Source of the DNA: Planococcus sp. CP5-4_YE
GTDB taxonomy: Bacteria; Bacillota; Bacilli; Bacillales_A; Planococcaceae
NCBI RefSeq assembly: GCF_019042655.1
Contig: NZ_JAHPZO010000006.1
Span: 124,008 to 188,007 of the forward strand
Length of the DNA: 64,000 nucleotides
Reading direction: 5' to 3'
Shown here: one piece after another, positions 25,926 to 35,622 of the stretch
Layout of the letters: the number at the start of each line of letters is the position of its first letter
Numbering within the stretch: position 1 is the first letter of the stretch
Position numbers and translations under genes: made by a program
The notes under the pieces: model-generated
The model's input: the letters and a program-made list of their open reading frames with translations, nothing else
The model's database searches: none
Told to the model about the DNA's origin: nothing

Positions 25926-27290
25926 TTAAACGAAAAGATGTGCAAACAAGACGATGACCGGCAAAGTGATTGCTGTACGCAAAAGGAAAATGATTACCAG
26001 TTCCCAGAACTTCACTGGAATATTCGATTTCAGGATCAAGATGCCGATTTCCGACATATAGATTAATTGCGTTAGCGATATGCCGGCGATGACGAATTTC
26101 GTCAAATCACTTTCAATGCCGCTGCCAAGCACTGCCGGCAAGAACATATCCGCGAATCCAACCAATAATGTCGGCGCAGCTTGTGCCGCTTCCGGTAATC
26201 CTAAAAGCGTCAGCAGCGGAATGAGCGGATAGGCGATGATGCGGAAAATTGGCGTGTATTCCGCAATGGCCAGTGCGGTCGTACCAAGAGCCATGACTAG
26301 CGGGATCAACCCTAGCCAGATATCCATGACTGTACCGATGCCAGACTGCGCCAGCTTTTTGCCGCTTGCGGCTTGACTCGCTTTCAAGCGTGCCGCTTCA
26401 AAACCCCATTTGAACAAGGAAACATTTTCCGGAACACTGTCGTCGATTTGTTTTCCGACACCTTCCCGGTATGTATCGGTTTTACGGGACAAAGGCGGAA
26501 TGCGGGGCATGATGACTGCCGCGACAAGACAAGCAACCGAAACTGCCAGATAAAACGGCAGGAACAGACGGCCAATGCCGATGACATTTGCGACGACTAA
26601 GCTGAACGCGACAGAGGCGATCGAGAACGTCGTCGCGATGACAGCGGCTTCGCGTTTCGTGTAATAGCCTTCGTCGTATTGTTTCATCGTCACGAGAACG
26701 CCAACTGGCGCAGCGCCCATCCAAGACGCCATCGCATCAATCGATGAACGCCCCGGAAGCGTGAACACTGGGCGCATGATTTTATTGAGCAAAGTCCCGA
26801 CGAATTCCATCAAGCCGAATTCAACAAGCAGTGGCAATAGAATGCCAGCAAATAAGAACCATGTCAATAACACCGGAGCCAAGTCGTATAGCACGACACC
26901 GCCTGTGTTGCGCGAAGCGATTGCTTCAGGGCCGATTTCGTAAAACGCCATGACGCCAACAGCAAATCCGATAAAACGGATTGCCAAGCTAATAGGACCA
27001 ATAATGAAAATCGGTCGCAGCATCTCAGAATTGCGGATAAAGGCAGGCTTTACGATCGTCGCTACTAAACCCGTGAACGCAGAGAACCCGAGAAGAATTA
27101 AAATGAATCCTGGAATCCATTCTCCAAATGTGCTGAGCAGAAAGGAAGCCAGAATGCCGACTCCTATTGTAATTTGGCCATCATACGAAACAGGCACCAA
27201 AAATAATAAAGCACCGATTAATGACGGAATGATGAATTTCCACGTGGCAGATGGCGATAAGGCCGGTTTCTCTTTTGGAAAGCTGGTCAT
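25926..27290 (-). CDS. YjiH-family membrane transporter (Gate/nucleoside-recognition domain)
   Basis: The 454-residue integral membrane protein has about ten helices. FIIPSLIGALLFLVPV begins the first helix. PGRSSIDAMASWMGAAPVGVLVTMKQYDEGYYTKREAAVIATTFS (around 195-240) is the Gate-domain signature, repeated in weaker form near LLVGFADMFLPAVLGSGI. YjiH proteins are presumed transporters of unknown substrate. Its position 37 bp downstream of an omega-aminotransferase gene, in an operon headed by a TyrR-like regulator, suggests import or export of an amino acid or GABA-like compound. Confidence 0.83.
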   Translation of the reverse strand: MTSFPKEKPALSPSATWKFIIPSLIGALLFLVPVSYDGQITIGVGILASFLLSTFGEWIPGFILILLGFSAFTGLVATIVKPAFIRNSEMLRPIFIIGPISLAIRFIGFAVGVMAFYEIGPEAIASRNTGGVVLYDLAPVLLTWFLFAGILLPLLVEFGLMEFVGTLLNKIMRPVFTLPGRSSIDAMASWMGAAPVGVLVTMKQYDEGYYTKREAAVIATTFSIASVAFSLVVANVIGIGRLFLPFYLAVSVACLVAAVIMPRIPPLSRKTDTYREGVGKQIDDSVPENVSLFKWGFEAARLKASQAASGKKLAQSGIGTVMDIWLGLIPLVMALGTTALAIAEYTPIFRIIAYPLIPLLTLLGLPEAAQAAPTLLVGFADMFLPAVLGSGIESDLTKFVIAGISLTQLIYMSEIGILILKSNIPVKFWELVIIFLLRTAITLPVIVLFAHLFV

Positions 27291-27327
27291 GAACGTTTCC
27301 CCCTTTTTGTATATTCCCCTTCGATTG

Positions 27328-28638
27328 TTACCGTAAATTCGTTAACGCCTGGTCGAGCACTTGAATGCCCTCATCGATTTGCTCTTGCGTGACAACGAGC
27401 GGCGGAATCATCCGGATAACTTCTCCTGAATTGCCGCATAAATAGAACAGCACCCCTTGCTTTAGACAGTCATCCAGCACCTTCATGACCGCTTCCCCAT
27501 CCGGCCTTTTCGTTTCCGGATCCATCACTTCGATACCGATCATCAGCCCAACGCCACGCACTTCGCGAATGACCGGATGTTTTTGCTTCAACTTGTCTAG
27601 CTCCTCAAGGGCATAGGCGCCGAGCTTCTGGGCATTCTCCAATAGCTGCTCTTCTTTCAGCACTTCAATCGATGCAAGTGCTGCGGAACAGGCGAGCGGA
27701 TTGCCGCCGAATGTCGTTCCATGCGTACCAAGCGGCCATTGATCCATCAATTCTTTCGAGGCGACCGTGGCGCTTAGCGGAAGCCCGGCAGCGATGCCTT
27801 TGGCGACAGCCATAATATCTGGTGTTACGCCGAAAGTCTGTGCAGCGAACCAATTGCCGGTACGGCCGAAGCCCGTCTGAACTTCATCAAATATGAGCAG
27901 GATACCGTGGCGGTCGCAGATTTCACGAACTTTCGCTAGCCATTCTTTCGGCGGGATGATGTAACCCCCCTCACCAAGCACCGGCTCCAGAATGATGCAA
28001 GCCACTTCTTCCGGTGTCACTTGATGGTTAAAAAGCTTCTCGATATCGCGCTCTAGCTTTTCAGGGAAAAACTCAGCTGGATTCGCGCCTTCCGGTAAAT
28101 CATCCGGATGTGCGTAAGGCAATTGATAAGTCAGCCAAGACGGCTGCATATGCTTGCGGTATTTGCTTTTAGAGGTTGACACGCTAAGAGCTCCCATCGA
28201 GCGGCCATGGAAACAGCCAGTGAACGATACGACGTATGGGCGTTTCGTGACATATTTCGCAAGCTTGATGCCGCCTTCGATTGCTTCTGTCCCGCTATTG
28301 GCGAAAAAGAAGTTATCTAGTTTCTCTGGCATGATCTGCTGAAGCTCGTATGCCAGCTTTAAGATCGATTCATAGATAATGACGCCGGACGGCCCGTGAA
28401 TTAGATGATCCGCCCCATCTTTGATTGCCTGGACCACTTTCGGATGGCGATGCCCGACATTCTCCACAGCGATGCCGGATGTGAAATCTAAATAAGTGCG
28501 CCCATCCGCTCCGTAGTAATAACACCCTTCCGCTTTGACGACCGGCAGATTCGGATGGTCTTTCGCCATGCTCGGCGCCAGCAAATTGCCGATGGAATTC
28601 GTCATTTCCATCCAGTCCTGTGTGTGTTTCATTGTCAT
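27328..28638 (-). CDS. Class III omega-aminotransferase (GabT-like)
   Basis: The 436-residue PLP enzyme has [64 protein letters not shown], the Lys-containing [13 protein letters not shown] and [19 protein letters not shown]. Order and length are those of 4-aminobutyrate/acetylornithine-type aminotransferases. The exact amino donor cannot be told; GABA or a related omega-amino acid is the best guess. AAAGGATG precedes the ATG at 28638. It overlaps the stop of the regulator gene upstream by 4 bp, so the two are coupled. Confidence 0.9.
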   Translation of the reverse strand: MTMKHTQDWMEMTNSIGNLLAPSMAKDHPNLPVVKAEGCYYYGADGRTYLDFTSGIAVENVGHRHPKVVQAIKDGADHLIHGPSGVIIYESILKLAYELQQIMPEKLDNFFFANSGTEAIEGGIKLAKYVTKRPYVVSFTGCFHGRSMGALSVSTSKSKYRKHMQPSWLTYQLPYAHPDDLPEGANPAEFFPEKLERDIEKLFNHQVTPEEVACIILEPVLGEGGYIIPPKEWLAKVREICDRHGILLIFDEVQTGFGRTGNWFAAQTFGVTPDIMAVAKGIAAGLPLSATVASKELMDQWPLGTHGTTFGGNPLACSAALASIEVLKEEQLLENAQKLGAYALEELDKLKQKHPVIREVRGVGLMIGIEVMDPETKRPDGEAVMKVLDDCLKQGVLFYLCGNSGEVIRMIPPLVVTQEQIDEGIQVLDQALTNLR

Positions 28639-29960
28639 AAGTCTTCATCCTTTCCTGTTGCGATCGCGTGTTTTTTCAACTTGCGTACAACCGAAGGCTG
28701 GCTGATGCCCAGCCGTTCCGCCATTTCAGTCGTCGTTCGGTAGCGCTTTCTCGCATTTTCCAATACTTTTTTCTCGACCACATCGAGCAAATGCGGCAAT
28801 GTGCGGCCTTCAAGTTCGATACCGACTTGCTCATCTTTTGTCGGCCGGTAACTTGCCGGCAGGTCTTCCAGGCAGATGTCACCGTGCTCACTTTCAAGAT
28901 AGCCACGTTCCAGCACATTGCGTACTTCCCTGAAATTGCCTTTCCAATCCAGTTGAAGCAAATGGACATATGCCGGGTCTGTCAGTTTTTTCCGCGCGCC
29001 GTATTTTTCCCCGAGTGCTTCGATCGTCTGGGATAAATGCGCTTCAAGGTCTTCCGGCCGTTCACGCAGCCCCGAAAGCCTGATGAGCGACACATGCAAT
29101 AGATAAAACAACGCTTCCCGAAATCTGCCTTCTTGCGTGCGCTCTTCTAACGAAGTTTCACTAATGGCAATCAATCGAATATCACGTTTTTCTACAAGCA
29201 ATTTTTCCAGCATTGATTGCGCGCGGCCTGACAGCTGATCAATTTCGTTCAAAACGAGTGTACCGCCTTGTGCCAGGCTGAAATATCCTCCCTCTCCCGC
29301 AAACGACTCATTGAATATCGTCTCCGGAATTGCGCCGCAATCGACTTCGATAAAGGCTTCATCTTTTTTTGCGCTGTGCTGGTGAATGAGCTTGGCAAAT
29401 AAACTTTTACCGGTTCCACGCGGTCCTTCAATCACTAAAGAAGCATCATATTCAGCCAATTTCAACGCACTGCGCAACGCACGTTCAGTCTGCACGCTTT
29501 GGGCGATGATTCCATCGACCGATAATTGCCTGCCCCGCAAATACGCCAATTCCCCTTTGACCCTATCCATTTCCGTTTCCAGTGATTCCAGATATTCTTT
29601 CATGATCATCAGTTCTGATACTTCATAGGAATAACTGATGACGTATTCCACCTCGCGCTGTTCATCGAACACAGGCATTCCGGTGATAAGCATTTTTTTG
29701 CCCGTCGCTGTTTCCTGGACAAGCACTAGTTTTTTCTTGCGTTCGATGACTTGAGGCGTAACCGCTGGCGTAAATACGCCTTCCTGCTCTAACTCATAGA
29801 TCGAGCGGCCAAGCATAGCGGCAGGTTCCAATCCATAATGCAAGCCGCTCATTTCCGTTACTTTAATGATGCGGCCTTCCCGGTTCGTGATGATGATATC
29901 TTCATCGTGCATGGCCATGACTTCCTCAACAGCATCCGGCATAAGTAAATGTCCGTGCAT
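28635..29960 (-). CDS. TyrR/PrdR-like AAA+ transcription regulator without GAFTGA
   Basis: 441 residues: an N-terminal PAS-like domain (about 13-115), a coiled coil (118-145), an AAA+ domain (150-380) and a TyrR-type C-terminal helix-turn-helix ([21 protein letters not shown]). Walker A is EGPRGTGKS (178-186). Walker B reads GGTLVLNEI, with Asn238 for the usual Asp. The GAFTGA loop that contacts sigma-54 is deleted (residues 219-226 read SFAGEGGY). It therefore probably regulates a sigma-70 promoter, as TyrR does, and may not hydrolyse ATP. GAGGTGA precedes the ATG, and a 39-bp palindrome lies directly upstream. Likely controls its own operon with the aminotransferase and transporter. Confidence 0.85.
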   Translation of the reverse strand: MHGHLLMPDAVEEVMAMHDEDIIITNREGRIIKVTEMSGLHYGLEPAAMLGRSIYELEQEGVFTPAVTPQVIERKKKLVLVQETATGKKMLITGMPVFDEQREVEYVISYSYEVSELMIMKEYLESLETEMDRVKGELAYLRGRQLSVDGIIAQSVQTERALRSALKLAEYDASLVIEGPRGTGKSLFAKLIHQHSAKKDEAFIEVDCGAIPETIFNESFAGEGGYFSLAQGGTLVLNEIDQLSGRAQSMLEKLLVEKRDIRLIAISETSLEERTQEGRFREALFYLLHVSLIRLSGLRERPEDLEAHLSQTIEALGEKYGARKKLTDPAYVHLLQLDWKGNFREVRNVLERGYLESEHGDICLEDLPASYRPTKDEQVGIELEGRTLPHLLDVVEKKVLENARKRYRTTTEMAERLGISQPSVVRKLKKHAIATGKDEDL

Positions 29961-29971
29961 ATTTCACCTCG

Positions 29972-30010
29972 ATTATTCATTATTGTATAGACTATACGAT
30001 AATGAATAAT
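29972..30010. promoter_or_regulatory. 39-bp palindrome at the regulator start, probable operator
   Basis: Nineteen-bp arms (29972-29990 and 29992-30010) around one central base, with a single mismatch; the core is TATAG-A-CTATA. It lies 2 bp upstream of the ribosome binding site of the TyrR-like gene (ATG 29960). It is AT-rich, without a T run of its own, so it is more likely an operator than a terminator. Autoregulation is inferred. Confidence 0.65.
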
Positions 30011-30173
30011 TAAAAAGCAAGACAATTCGAACAATTATTTATTTTATTGCGAAAAATGAAGCGAATTATTTCAAAGAAAATATCCTATAATCTAATAGAC
30101 CTATTCTAAAAGTAACTATTTAAGACTATACTATTCTAGATATTCCATTTATTTCACATATAGGAGGATTCAC

Positions 30174-31352
30174 ATGAAAGGTGCTTTAACACTTATTACT
30201 TCCCTTTTACTGGCTATTGCGATCGGAGCAGTTCCGGCTTTTGCCATTTCAGACGACGACCGGGGATTTAACCGCTTATTGACCGAGATTGGCTGGGAAA
30301 AAGCGGATTACATCGATTATCTAGACAGCAAAGGCTGGACGCTAGATGATTTTTATTCTTCTACAGATCTCGGCACGCCGCTCACTGAAGACAGCATTTC
30401 ACAAGTTATGAGTGCCTACGAATTGACACGCGCTGAATTGAACAGCCTGCTCGAAGAGTTCGGTGACCTGGACGCAGGTGTAGATGTGTTGGACGGGGAC
30501 TTCATCATTTTCACGGAAGAACTGGAAGATTCAATCGACTTCTATTTAAACTTTGAAGAAGAATTAACACCAATTACTGAAGCGAACTTGGCCTTATTGC
30601 TTGAGGATTTCGGCTTCACTTCAAAAGATGAGCTCGAAGAATTCCTCAATTTGTTTGATGATTCCCTCGCAGATTACGAGTTTATCGAGGACTTGGAGAG
30701 CTCAATTATGTTCTATCAGGAAGAATGGCTTTTTGACCTGGATATGGAAGAAGTATTCGCTGAATTTGGCGTGACCGAACAGGAACTTGAGCGCCTCGCA
30801 AAGCATTTCGAAACACTCGATTATATGAATCCGGAATTCGAGGAACGTCTGATGGCACTCAGCGAGCGAATGATGGCGATTGAAGATTTCTCAACGGTGA
30901 CTGAACTTTCCGCCGAACAAATCGCCGAACTGTTGTCGATCTACGACGAATTCATGGAAATTTTCGAAATGGAAGCCAAGTATTATTTCGTCAAAGGCGA
31001 TGAGAAAAAAGAAATGAGTGTCCAATCCCTCATCTCTCTCGAGTCGACGGATGGCTATGACCTGTTGATCGAGCTTTATGATTTAGAAGGCGATTTTTTG
31101 GCAGATATCCTGTTGACTGCTGATATGTTCGGTTCTGATCTTATTGTCGACACCGGAAAAGAATTGGAAAACAGCACACCGACGGTTATCCCGCCATCTA
31201 AACAACCAGCTGATAACACGAACCAAACCGTCAAAGGCGGAAAGCTGCCGAAAACTGCCAGTGATTTTGCGCAAAACACAGTTATCGGGCTGGGCTTTAT
31301 CGCATTTGGCGCTTTGTTGTTCAGACGTGCACGGGTGAAACCCACATCATGA
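30174..31352 (+). CDS. Processed acidic surface protein, sortase substrate (LPKTA)
   Basis: The 392-residue secreted protein has a signal peptide (about 1-24, ending AFA) and a very acidic body rich in Asp, Glu, Leu and Phe. The body repeats a motif like LLEEFG, LLEDFGFTSKDELEEF, VFAEFGVTEQELERL. The C-terminus has a sorting signal: LPKTA (358-362), a hydrophobic helix, then FRRARVKPTS. This is the architecture of processed acidic surface proteins encoded next to class D sortases. TAGGAGG precedes the ATG. The stop overlaps the sortase start (ATGA), so the pair is coupled and the sortase at 31349 is presumably its dedicated transpeptidase. Confidence 0.88.
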   Translation: MKGALTLITSLLLAIAIGAVPAFAISDDDRGFNRLLTEIGWEKADYIDYLDSKGWTLDDFYSSTDLGTPLTEDSISQVMSAYELTRAELNSLLEEFGDLDAGVDVLDGDFIIFTEELEDSIDFYLNFEEELTPITEANLALLLEDFGFTSKDELEEFLNLFDDSLADYEFIEDLESSIMFYQEEWLFDLDMEEVFAEFGVTEQELERLAKHFETLDYMNPEFEERLMALSERMMAIEDFSTVTELSAEQIAELLSIYDEFMEIFEMEAKYYFVKGDEKKEMSVQSLISLESTDGYDLLIELYDLEGDFLADILLTADMFGSDLIVDTGKELENSTPTVIPPSKQPADNTNQTVKGGKLPKTASDFAQNTVIGLGFIAFGALLFRRARVKPTS

Positions 31353-32071
31353 ACAAAAAGCGAATTTCCTGGTTGATGACAGTTGCCGCAGCCGGAACGA
31401 TTGTCTTTGGCCTATGGTTCAGCGGTACACAGGCTGCAACTTTCGCGAAAGGCTATCTTCTATACAAAGCAGCTTCAGTCTCCGCAGAGGATTTTGCGCC
31501 CAAACTGCAGACGACAAACGCCAAAGTGTCTTTGCCGGATGCAGAAGAGTCTTTACCTGATGCAGAAACTGTCGAACCCCCTGAGCTTTCAATTGAGGAA
31601 CCAGAAAATATTGAAGAGCCAGCGGAAACAACGCAGCTCCCGAAAGACATTCGCTATCCGTCCGATCCGCAAATAGGCGATTTAATGGGCGAACTAATCA
31701 TCCCGAAACTGGGCGCAAGCTTGCCGATCATCCACGGCACCGATGAAGACGAGTTGGAAAAAGGCGTCGGCCATTATGCAGGAAGCGTCATGCCAGGACA
31801 AGACGACAACTCCGTCTTGTCGGGGCATCGCGACACGGTATTCCGGGAACTTGGAAAGGTCGGAAAAGGCGATGAGTTCATCGTCCATACTACTGACGGC
31901 ACGTTCACATACCGCGTCAGGCAAGTGCGCATCGTCGATGAAGACGATCGCACCGTCATTGTTCCAAAACCGCGTGCCACTTTGACCGTCTCCACCTGCT
32001 ATCCTTTCGATTTCGTGGGCTACGCGCCAGAACGCTATATTCTCGTAGCTGATCTTGTCTCGAGCAGCTAA
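31349..32071 (+). CDS. Class D sortase
   Basis: The 240-residue protein has an N-terminal signal anchor (about 8-29) and an acidic linker with a duplicated LPDAEESLPDAE (62-73). The sortase domain (about 108-240) has catalytic His160 (LSGHRDT), Cys217 (TVSTCYPF) and Arg229 (APERY). GELIIPKLGASLPI and SVMPGQDDNSVLSGH are class D features. It cleaves LPxTA-type signals and attaches the protein to the cell wall. It overlaps the substrate gene by 4 bp and ends at a strong terminator. Confidence 0.93.
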   Translation: MNKKRISWLMTVAAAGTIVFGLWFSGTQAATFAKGYLLYKAASVSAEDFAPKLQTTNAKVSLPDAEESLPDAETVEPPELSIEEPENIEEPAETTQLPKDIRYPSDPQIGDLMGELIIPKLGASLPIIHGTDEDELEKGVGHYAGSVMPGQDDNSVLSGHRDTVFRELGKVGKGDEFIVHTTDGTFTYRVRQVRIVDEDDRTVIVPKPRATLTVSTCYPFDFVGYAPERYILVADLVSSS

Positions 32072-32074
32072 ACG

Positions 32075-32114
32075 AAAGACCGCCGCTTCCTGTTAGGAAG
32101 GGGCGGTCTTTTTG
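32075..32114 (+). terminator. Terminator of the sortase operon
   Basis: The arms AAAGACCGCCGCTTCC and GGAAGGGGCGGTCTTT are followed by a short T run, 3 bp after the sortase stop. Confidence 0.9.
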
Positions 32115-32191
32115 CATGCAATAGAAAAGCCTATTAATACATTTCAAATTAGAATCGGTTTTTACTACTTTCAAAAATCAATGATCTATCT

Positions 32192-32565
32192 AAGTATTTG
32201 GAGAAGCGTTCGCTCGTAACCCCTTCTGCTCAATAATGCTGCGCATTACTTTCGCAAAGATAATGTCTCCCGCAGGTCGACTTTATCTTTCCAGTGAATC
32301 AGCGAGACGACCGAGACCCCGCAAGGAATGAATGGGCGAAGCTTAGCTGAGAACATTCATTTGCGACGCATCTGCCACGCAGATGTGGGAGCAAATCTTT
32401 TTCTGCGATGCTTGAGCAAAGCGAAAGTTGAGCAAGCGGGTTTTCTGCGATGCTCGAACTTAGTGAGAGTTGAGCACAAGGTTTTCGAAGCGGCTGAGGA
32501 GGCTTGGGCGCGAGCCACGGAAAGCGAGCGATAAGCTTCGGAACATACGTCTTCTTACCTTTCTC
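32192..32565 (+). repeat. Dispersed intergenic element, copy 2, with internal insertion
   Basis: Its ends (32192-32216 and about 32482-32565) match the reverse complement of 16450-16598. The middle is longer and contains different sequence, including the 42-bp tandem repeat at 32399-32482. No gene is supported here; the open frames in the middle are by-products of the repeats. Confidence 0.78.
32399..32482. repeat. Two tandem 42-bp units
   Basis: TTTTCTGCGATGCT begins at 32399 and again at 32441. Both units share GATGCT(T/C)GA and AGTTGAGCA. They lie inside the dispersed element. Confidence 0.75.
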
Positions 32566-32573
32566 CACAAGCT

Positions 32574-32608
32574 GAGAAAAGCCCTGAATTCTCATTCAGG
32601 GCTTTTCA
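32574..32608. terminator. Terminator of the protease gene
   Basis: Stem GAAAAGCCCTGAA/TTCAGGGCTTTTC, directly after the stop at 32609 on the minus strand. Confidence 0.85.
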
Positions 32609-34060
32609 CTATTCTACATTGACGATATCGGAAATATAGAAGAATCCGTAATCATCCATGACGATTGTGTAGACTTTCGTGCGCTCCTGCAGCGACCAAT
32701 TGCCCTCTGCGTCCTTAAACTCGAACGCTTCTTCTGTATAGACAAGGGCATGGTCTTCGTTGATTTCAATATTGGTGATATCGAGCTTGTTGAAAATATG
32801 CTCCATGTTTTTACCGGCAATCTGGTCGATATACTCGATCATGCTATTGTAGATATCGCTTTGATAGACCAGCAAGTTCTGAACATAATAGAAATCTTCT
32901 TCCTGTAATGCCAATTCGTAGAATTCCTGATAGCTTACAACAAATTCAGTCAATGACTCTTCCGTAAACTCATGAGTCGTGCTGTAGTCGAACTCGTAAT
33001 CTTCGTCTTCGTAGTTGCTATCGAAATCATCGTAGACAGGGAAAATCTTGGCGACTGCTTCACGGCTCATCGGATTTTTCGCCCATGCATCCAACTGGTC
33101 ATACATCGAATAGAGCGGGATGGAGAATCCGATTGAATCCCCTTCTGGGAATAGCAATGAGTTGATGCCGATTACTTTTCCGGTTCCTGCATCGAGCAGC
33201 GGCCCGCCGCTTGAACCGGGCGCCAGTGCGGCATCAATCTGGTAAATATTTTCGTAAGTGAATTCCTGGTAAAAATCACGGTCGATGCCAGTCAAATACC
33301 CCATAGACGCGGTATTTTCAAAACCGGAAGGGCTGCCAAGAGCGATAACTTCCGTTCCGACATCGGTTGCTGCCATCTCGACTTCTAAAGGTTCGATGCC
33401 AGTCAAATCATTTACTTGGATCAAAGCAATGTCGGATTCAGCTGAAATCCCGACAACGGTTCCTTCATGGTCCTGGCCATTGATATTGCGTACAATGACA
33501 TCTGTGTATCCTGACACGACATGGGCGTTGGTCACGACCATGCCCGTATTCGTAAACAAGAATCCGGAACCTTGGCCGCCTTCAGCCAAAATCGTGTAGA
33601 CACGTGATTGTGCCCCTTTAATGACAGCCGTCTTGTCTTTTTTCTTCGGCTCTACTTTCTCTTCTTGGTCGGAAGGGTGAGTAATATTTTCTGCTTTGGT
33701 CACTGTGCCTTCCACCGGTTCTTCAGAAGATACTTGCGTTTCCGGTTCTTCTACCGGCATTTCTTCTTCAACTGGCTCTTCTGCTGGCTCTTCTTCCACC
33801 GGTTCTTCCTCAGGCACCTCTTCAGGCACTTCCTCCGCCGCTTCGGTGTCTTCCTGCGGCAATGCCACTTCCGGTTCTTCCTCTCCCAATAACTGGCCTA
33901 ATCCAAATCCAAGCCCCAATAATACGGCCAACAACACGAGCGCATACATGAATTTATTGCGCTTCGGTTTGCGTTGCTTTCTTGTGGAAAGCGGTGCTCC
34001 GCAATTATCACAGAACTTTGCAGACTCATCATTCATCGTGCCACACTTTGTGCATTTCAT
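32609..34060 (-). CDS. Zinc-ribbon, membrane-anchored trypsin-like serine protease
   Basis: 483 residues. A cytoplasmic zinc ribbon (Cys3, Cys6, Cys17, Cys20) is followed by a membrane helix (about 37-57). A highly acidic Pro/Glu/Val linker (60-140) comes next, then an extracellular trypsin-like domain with His180 (VTNAHVV), Asp210 (SDIALIQ) and Ser284 (GSSGGP). No PDZ domain is present. The C-terminal 110 residues resemble the NTF2-like domain of TcaA-type envelope proteins. It is probably an HtrA-like envelope quality-control or signalling protease. CAGGAGGT precedes the ATG. Monocistronic. Confidence 0.88.
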   Translation of the reverse strand: MKCTKCGTMNDESAKFCDNCGAPLSTRKQRKPKRNKFMYALVLLAVLLGLGFGLGQLLGEEEPEVALPQEDTEAAEEVPEEVPEEEPVEEEPAEEPVEEEMPVEEPETQVSSEEPVEGTVTKAENITHPSDQEEKVEPKKKDKTAVIKGAQSRVYTILAEGGQGSGFLFTNTGMVVTNAHVVSGYTDVIVRNINGQDHEGTVVGISAESDIALIQVNDLTGIEPLEVEMAATDVGTEVIALGSPSGFENTASMGYLTGIDRDFYQEFTYENIYQIDAALAPGSSGGPLLDAGTGKVIGINSLLFPEGDSIGFSIPLYSMYDQLDAWAKNPMSREAVAKIFPVYDDFDSNYEDEDYEFDYSTTHEFTEESLTEFVVSYQEFYELALQEEDFYYVQNLLVYQSDIYNSMIEYIDQIAGKNMEHIFNKLDITNIEINEDHALVYTEEAFEFKDAEGNWSLQERTKVYTIVMDDYGFFYISDIVNVE

Positions 34061-34367
34061 AGCTGTACCTCCTGCCGGACATAATTCATCCCCGAATTTT
34101 CTTCATTATAAACCTTAGAACGCCAAACCTCCACCTTAGGTTGCCTTTGTAATATTTTGTCCTTATTTGGTAATAAATTTCAAAATTCAGAACATGTTTT
34201 TTAGGTCTTTATATTCACTAAAACTGCTTTAACCACCTATTTTCCTGACATCATCAGAAATCGAATAAAATTACCGTCTCGTTCTTTTGGGAAATGCTTT
34301 TGAAATAAGTAGATAGGAGATTAGAACTTTCCAGTTGCAACATCTTGCTATAAAAATAATTTCCATT
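34061..34367. other. AT-rich intergenic region with a TATAAT box
   Basis: About 307 bp without a supported gene. TATAAT on the minus strand at 34110-34105 is a likely -10 for the protease gene. The -35 region (TGGAGG at 17 bp) is poor. Confidence 0.45.
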
Positions 34368-34396
34368 AAAAAAAGCAATGCCTCAGCATCGCTTTC
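34368..34396. terminator. Terminator of the small secreted protein gene
   Basis: Stem AAAGCAATGC/GCATCGCTTT with one mismatch and a T run on the minus strand, about 33 bp after the stop at 34429. Confidence 0.72.
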
Positions 34397-34428
34397 TACA
34401 CTTGCTTCTATGGGAATTCTCGGCAAGA

Positions 34429-34797
34429 TCATCGGACGTCGATACCGGTGAGTGTCTCCTGTAGTTCCAGGGCCTCTCCGAATAACTGTGCATCCGCTTC
34501 CCCGCTTGCTTTCGCTTGTTCGTTGACACGCTGCAGCAGCTCATCCAACTGCCCCTGAATCTCTTGATATTCGCTGATTGTCAATGTGCCTTTACTGTCT
34601 ACGTGCTGTTCTAGCTGTTCCAATTCTTGTTCCACATCACTTTGCGGGCCCAAACGTTCGATCACTTCGCGGCCCGGTTCGTACTTTTTGCCGCCCAGTG
34701 AATTATCGCTTGCAAACGTCACCGGTTCGAAATGTGTCATGAATACCATCCCGAAAGCGAGTGCAGAAAGTGAAATGTTCAGAGCAGAAATCTTCAA
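34429..34797 (-). CDS. Small secreted protein of unknown function
   Basis: 122 residues from a TTG at 34797 with AAGGAGGA 8 bp upstream. A hydrophobic N-terminus (about 5-28, ending TFA) looks like a signal peptide. The mature part is hydrophilic and helical with heptad-like Leu/Gln spacing (DVEQELEQLEQHVDSKG, QGQLDELLQRVNEQAK), suggesting a coiled coil. No family was recognised. It lies between the protease and the PAP2-like gene with its own terminator. Confidence 0.65.
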   Translation of the reverse strand: MKISALNISLSALAFGMVFMTHFEPVTFASDNSLGGKKYEPGREVIERLGPQSDVEQELEQLEQHVDSKGTLTISEYQEIQGQLDELLQRVNEQAKASGEADAQLFGEALELQETLTGIDVR

Positions 34798-34924
34798 ATG
34801 ATCTTCCTCCTTCGAATGGGTCTGCTTTCACTTCTAGGCTAACCGATTTTTTCATCTTCGTAACCCCTTTAGCGACAGTCTTCACTAACACTTAACAAAC
34901 TTTACATTGGATTTTCAGCGCAAA

Positions 34925-34954
34925 GAAAAAAACCGCTGTATCAGCGGTTTTTCT
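34925..34954. terminator. Terminator of the PAP2-like gene
   Basis: Stem AAAAACCGCTG/CAGCGGTTTTT with a 3-base loop, immediately next to the stop at 34955. Confidence 0.85.
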
Positions 34955-35488
34955 TTATCTGTAATCTGCACGGGTCATGCGCCCGTTATAAGGCAGACGT
35001 TTTTGCTGCTCTAAATCACGTTCACGGTTCTCGATCTTAGCGGCAACGATGCCAAGCAAGGTACCGAACGCAGCTCCTGCGGCTACTTCGATCGGCTGAT
35101 GGCCGAGCAATTCTTTTAACTCTTTATCGCGCTCCACGAATTCAAAGCTCGGGAACTCTCCCGAAATTTTTATAAAGCTGTCCTCGAGGTCATTGACCAA
35201 CCGTGCGATTTCGCCTGTGTGGCGACGTATGCCTTGCGCATCGTACATTACGATGGCACCGAATACGACCGCGAGTGCGGTTTCTGTATGGCGTGCGCCT
35301 TTATTAGAAGCGACGTATGCGGCAAGTGCAGATACACCTGCTGAGTGGGAACTTGGCATGCCGCCTGTCGTAAACGCTTGCTGCCAATCCCATTTTCCTG
35401 CCACCACTTTATGCGTGACGATTTTCAATCCTTGGGCGATGCCGATCGCCCCAAGTGATGTGATCATTCCACGGTTCATCTTTCTCAT
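34955..35488 (-). CDS. Divergent PAP2-family (DUF212, YuiD-like) membrane protein
   Basis: 177 residues from the ATG at 35488 with GGAGG 8 bp upstream; the frame opens at a TTG five codons earlier that overlaps this site. GIAQGLKIVTHKVV, TTGGMPSSHSAGVSALAAY and VVFGAIVMYDAQGIRRHTGE are diagnostic of DUF212; PSSHS corresponds to the phosphatase motif of PAP2 enzymes. A polar stretch (NDLEDSF to LGHQP) separates the last helix. A phosphatase acting on lipid phosphates is possible but not proven for the family. Confidence 0.88.
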   Translation of the reverse strand: MRKMNRGMITSLGAIGIAQGLKIVTHKVVAGKWDWQQAFTTGGMPSSHSAGVSALAAYVASNKGARHTETALAVVFGAIVMYDAQGIRRHTGEIARLVNDLEDSFIKISGEFPSFEFVERDKELKELLGHQPIEVAAGAAFGTLLGIVAAKIENRERDLEQQKRLPYNGRMTRADYR

Positions 35489-35622
35489 CTTTTCATCCTC
35501 CAATACAGTAGCTGCTGCGGCTTATTCCGCCCGATAACTTTCTTTACCCTGAAATCCCTAAAGATATGTAAAGAAAGATAGGAAATATTTTTGGAGGAAA
35601 GAGTAAAAAAACGAGCCATCGA

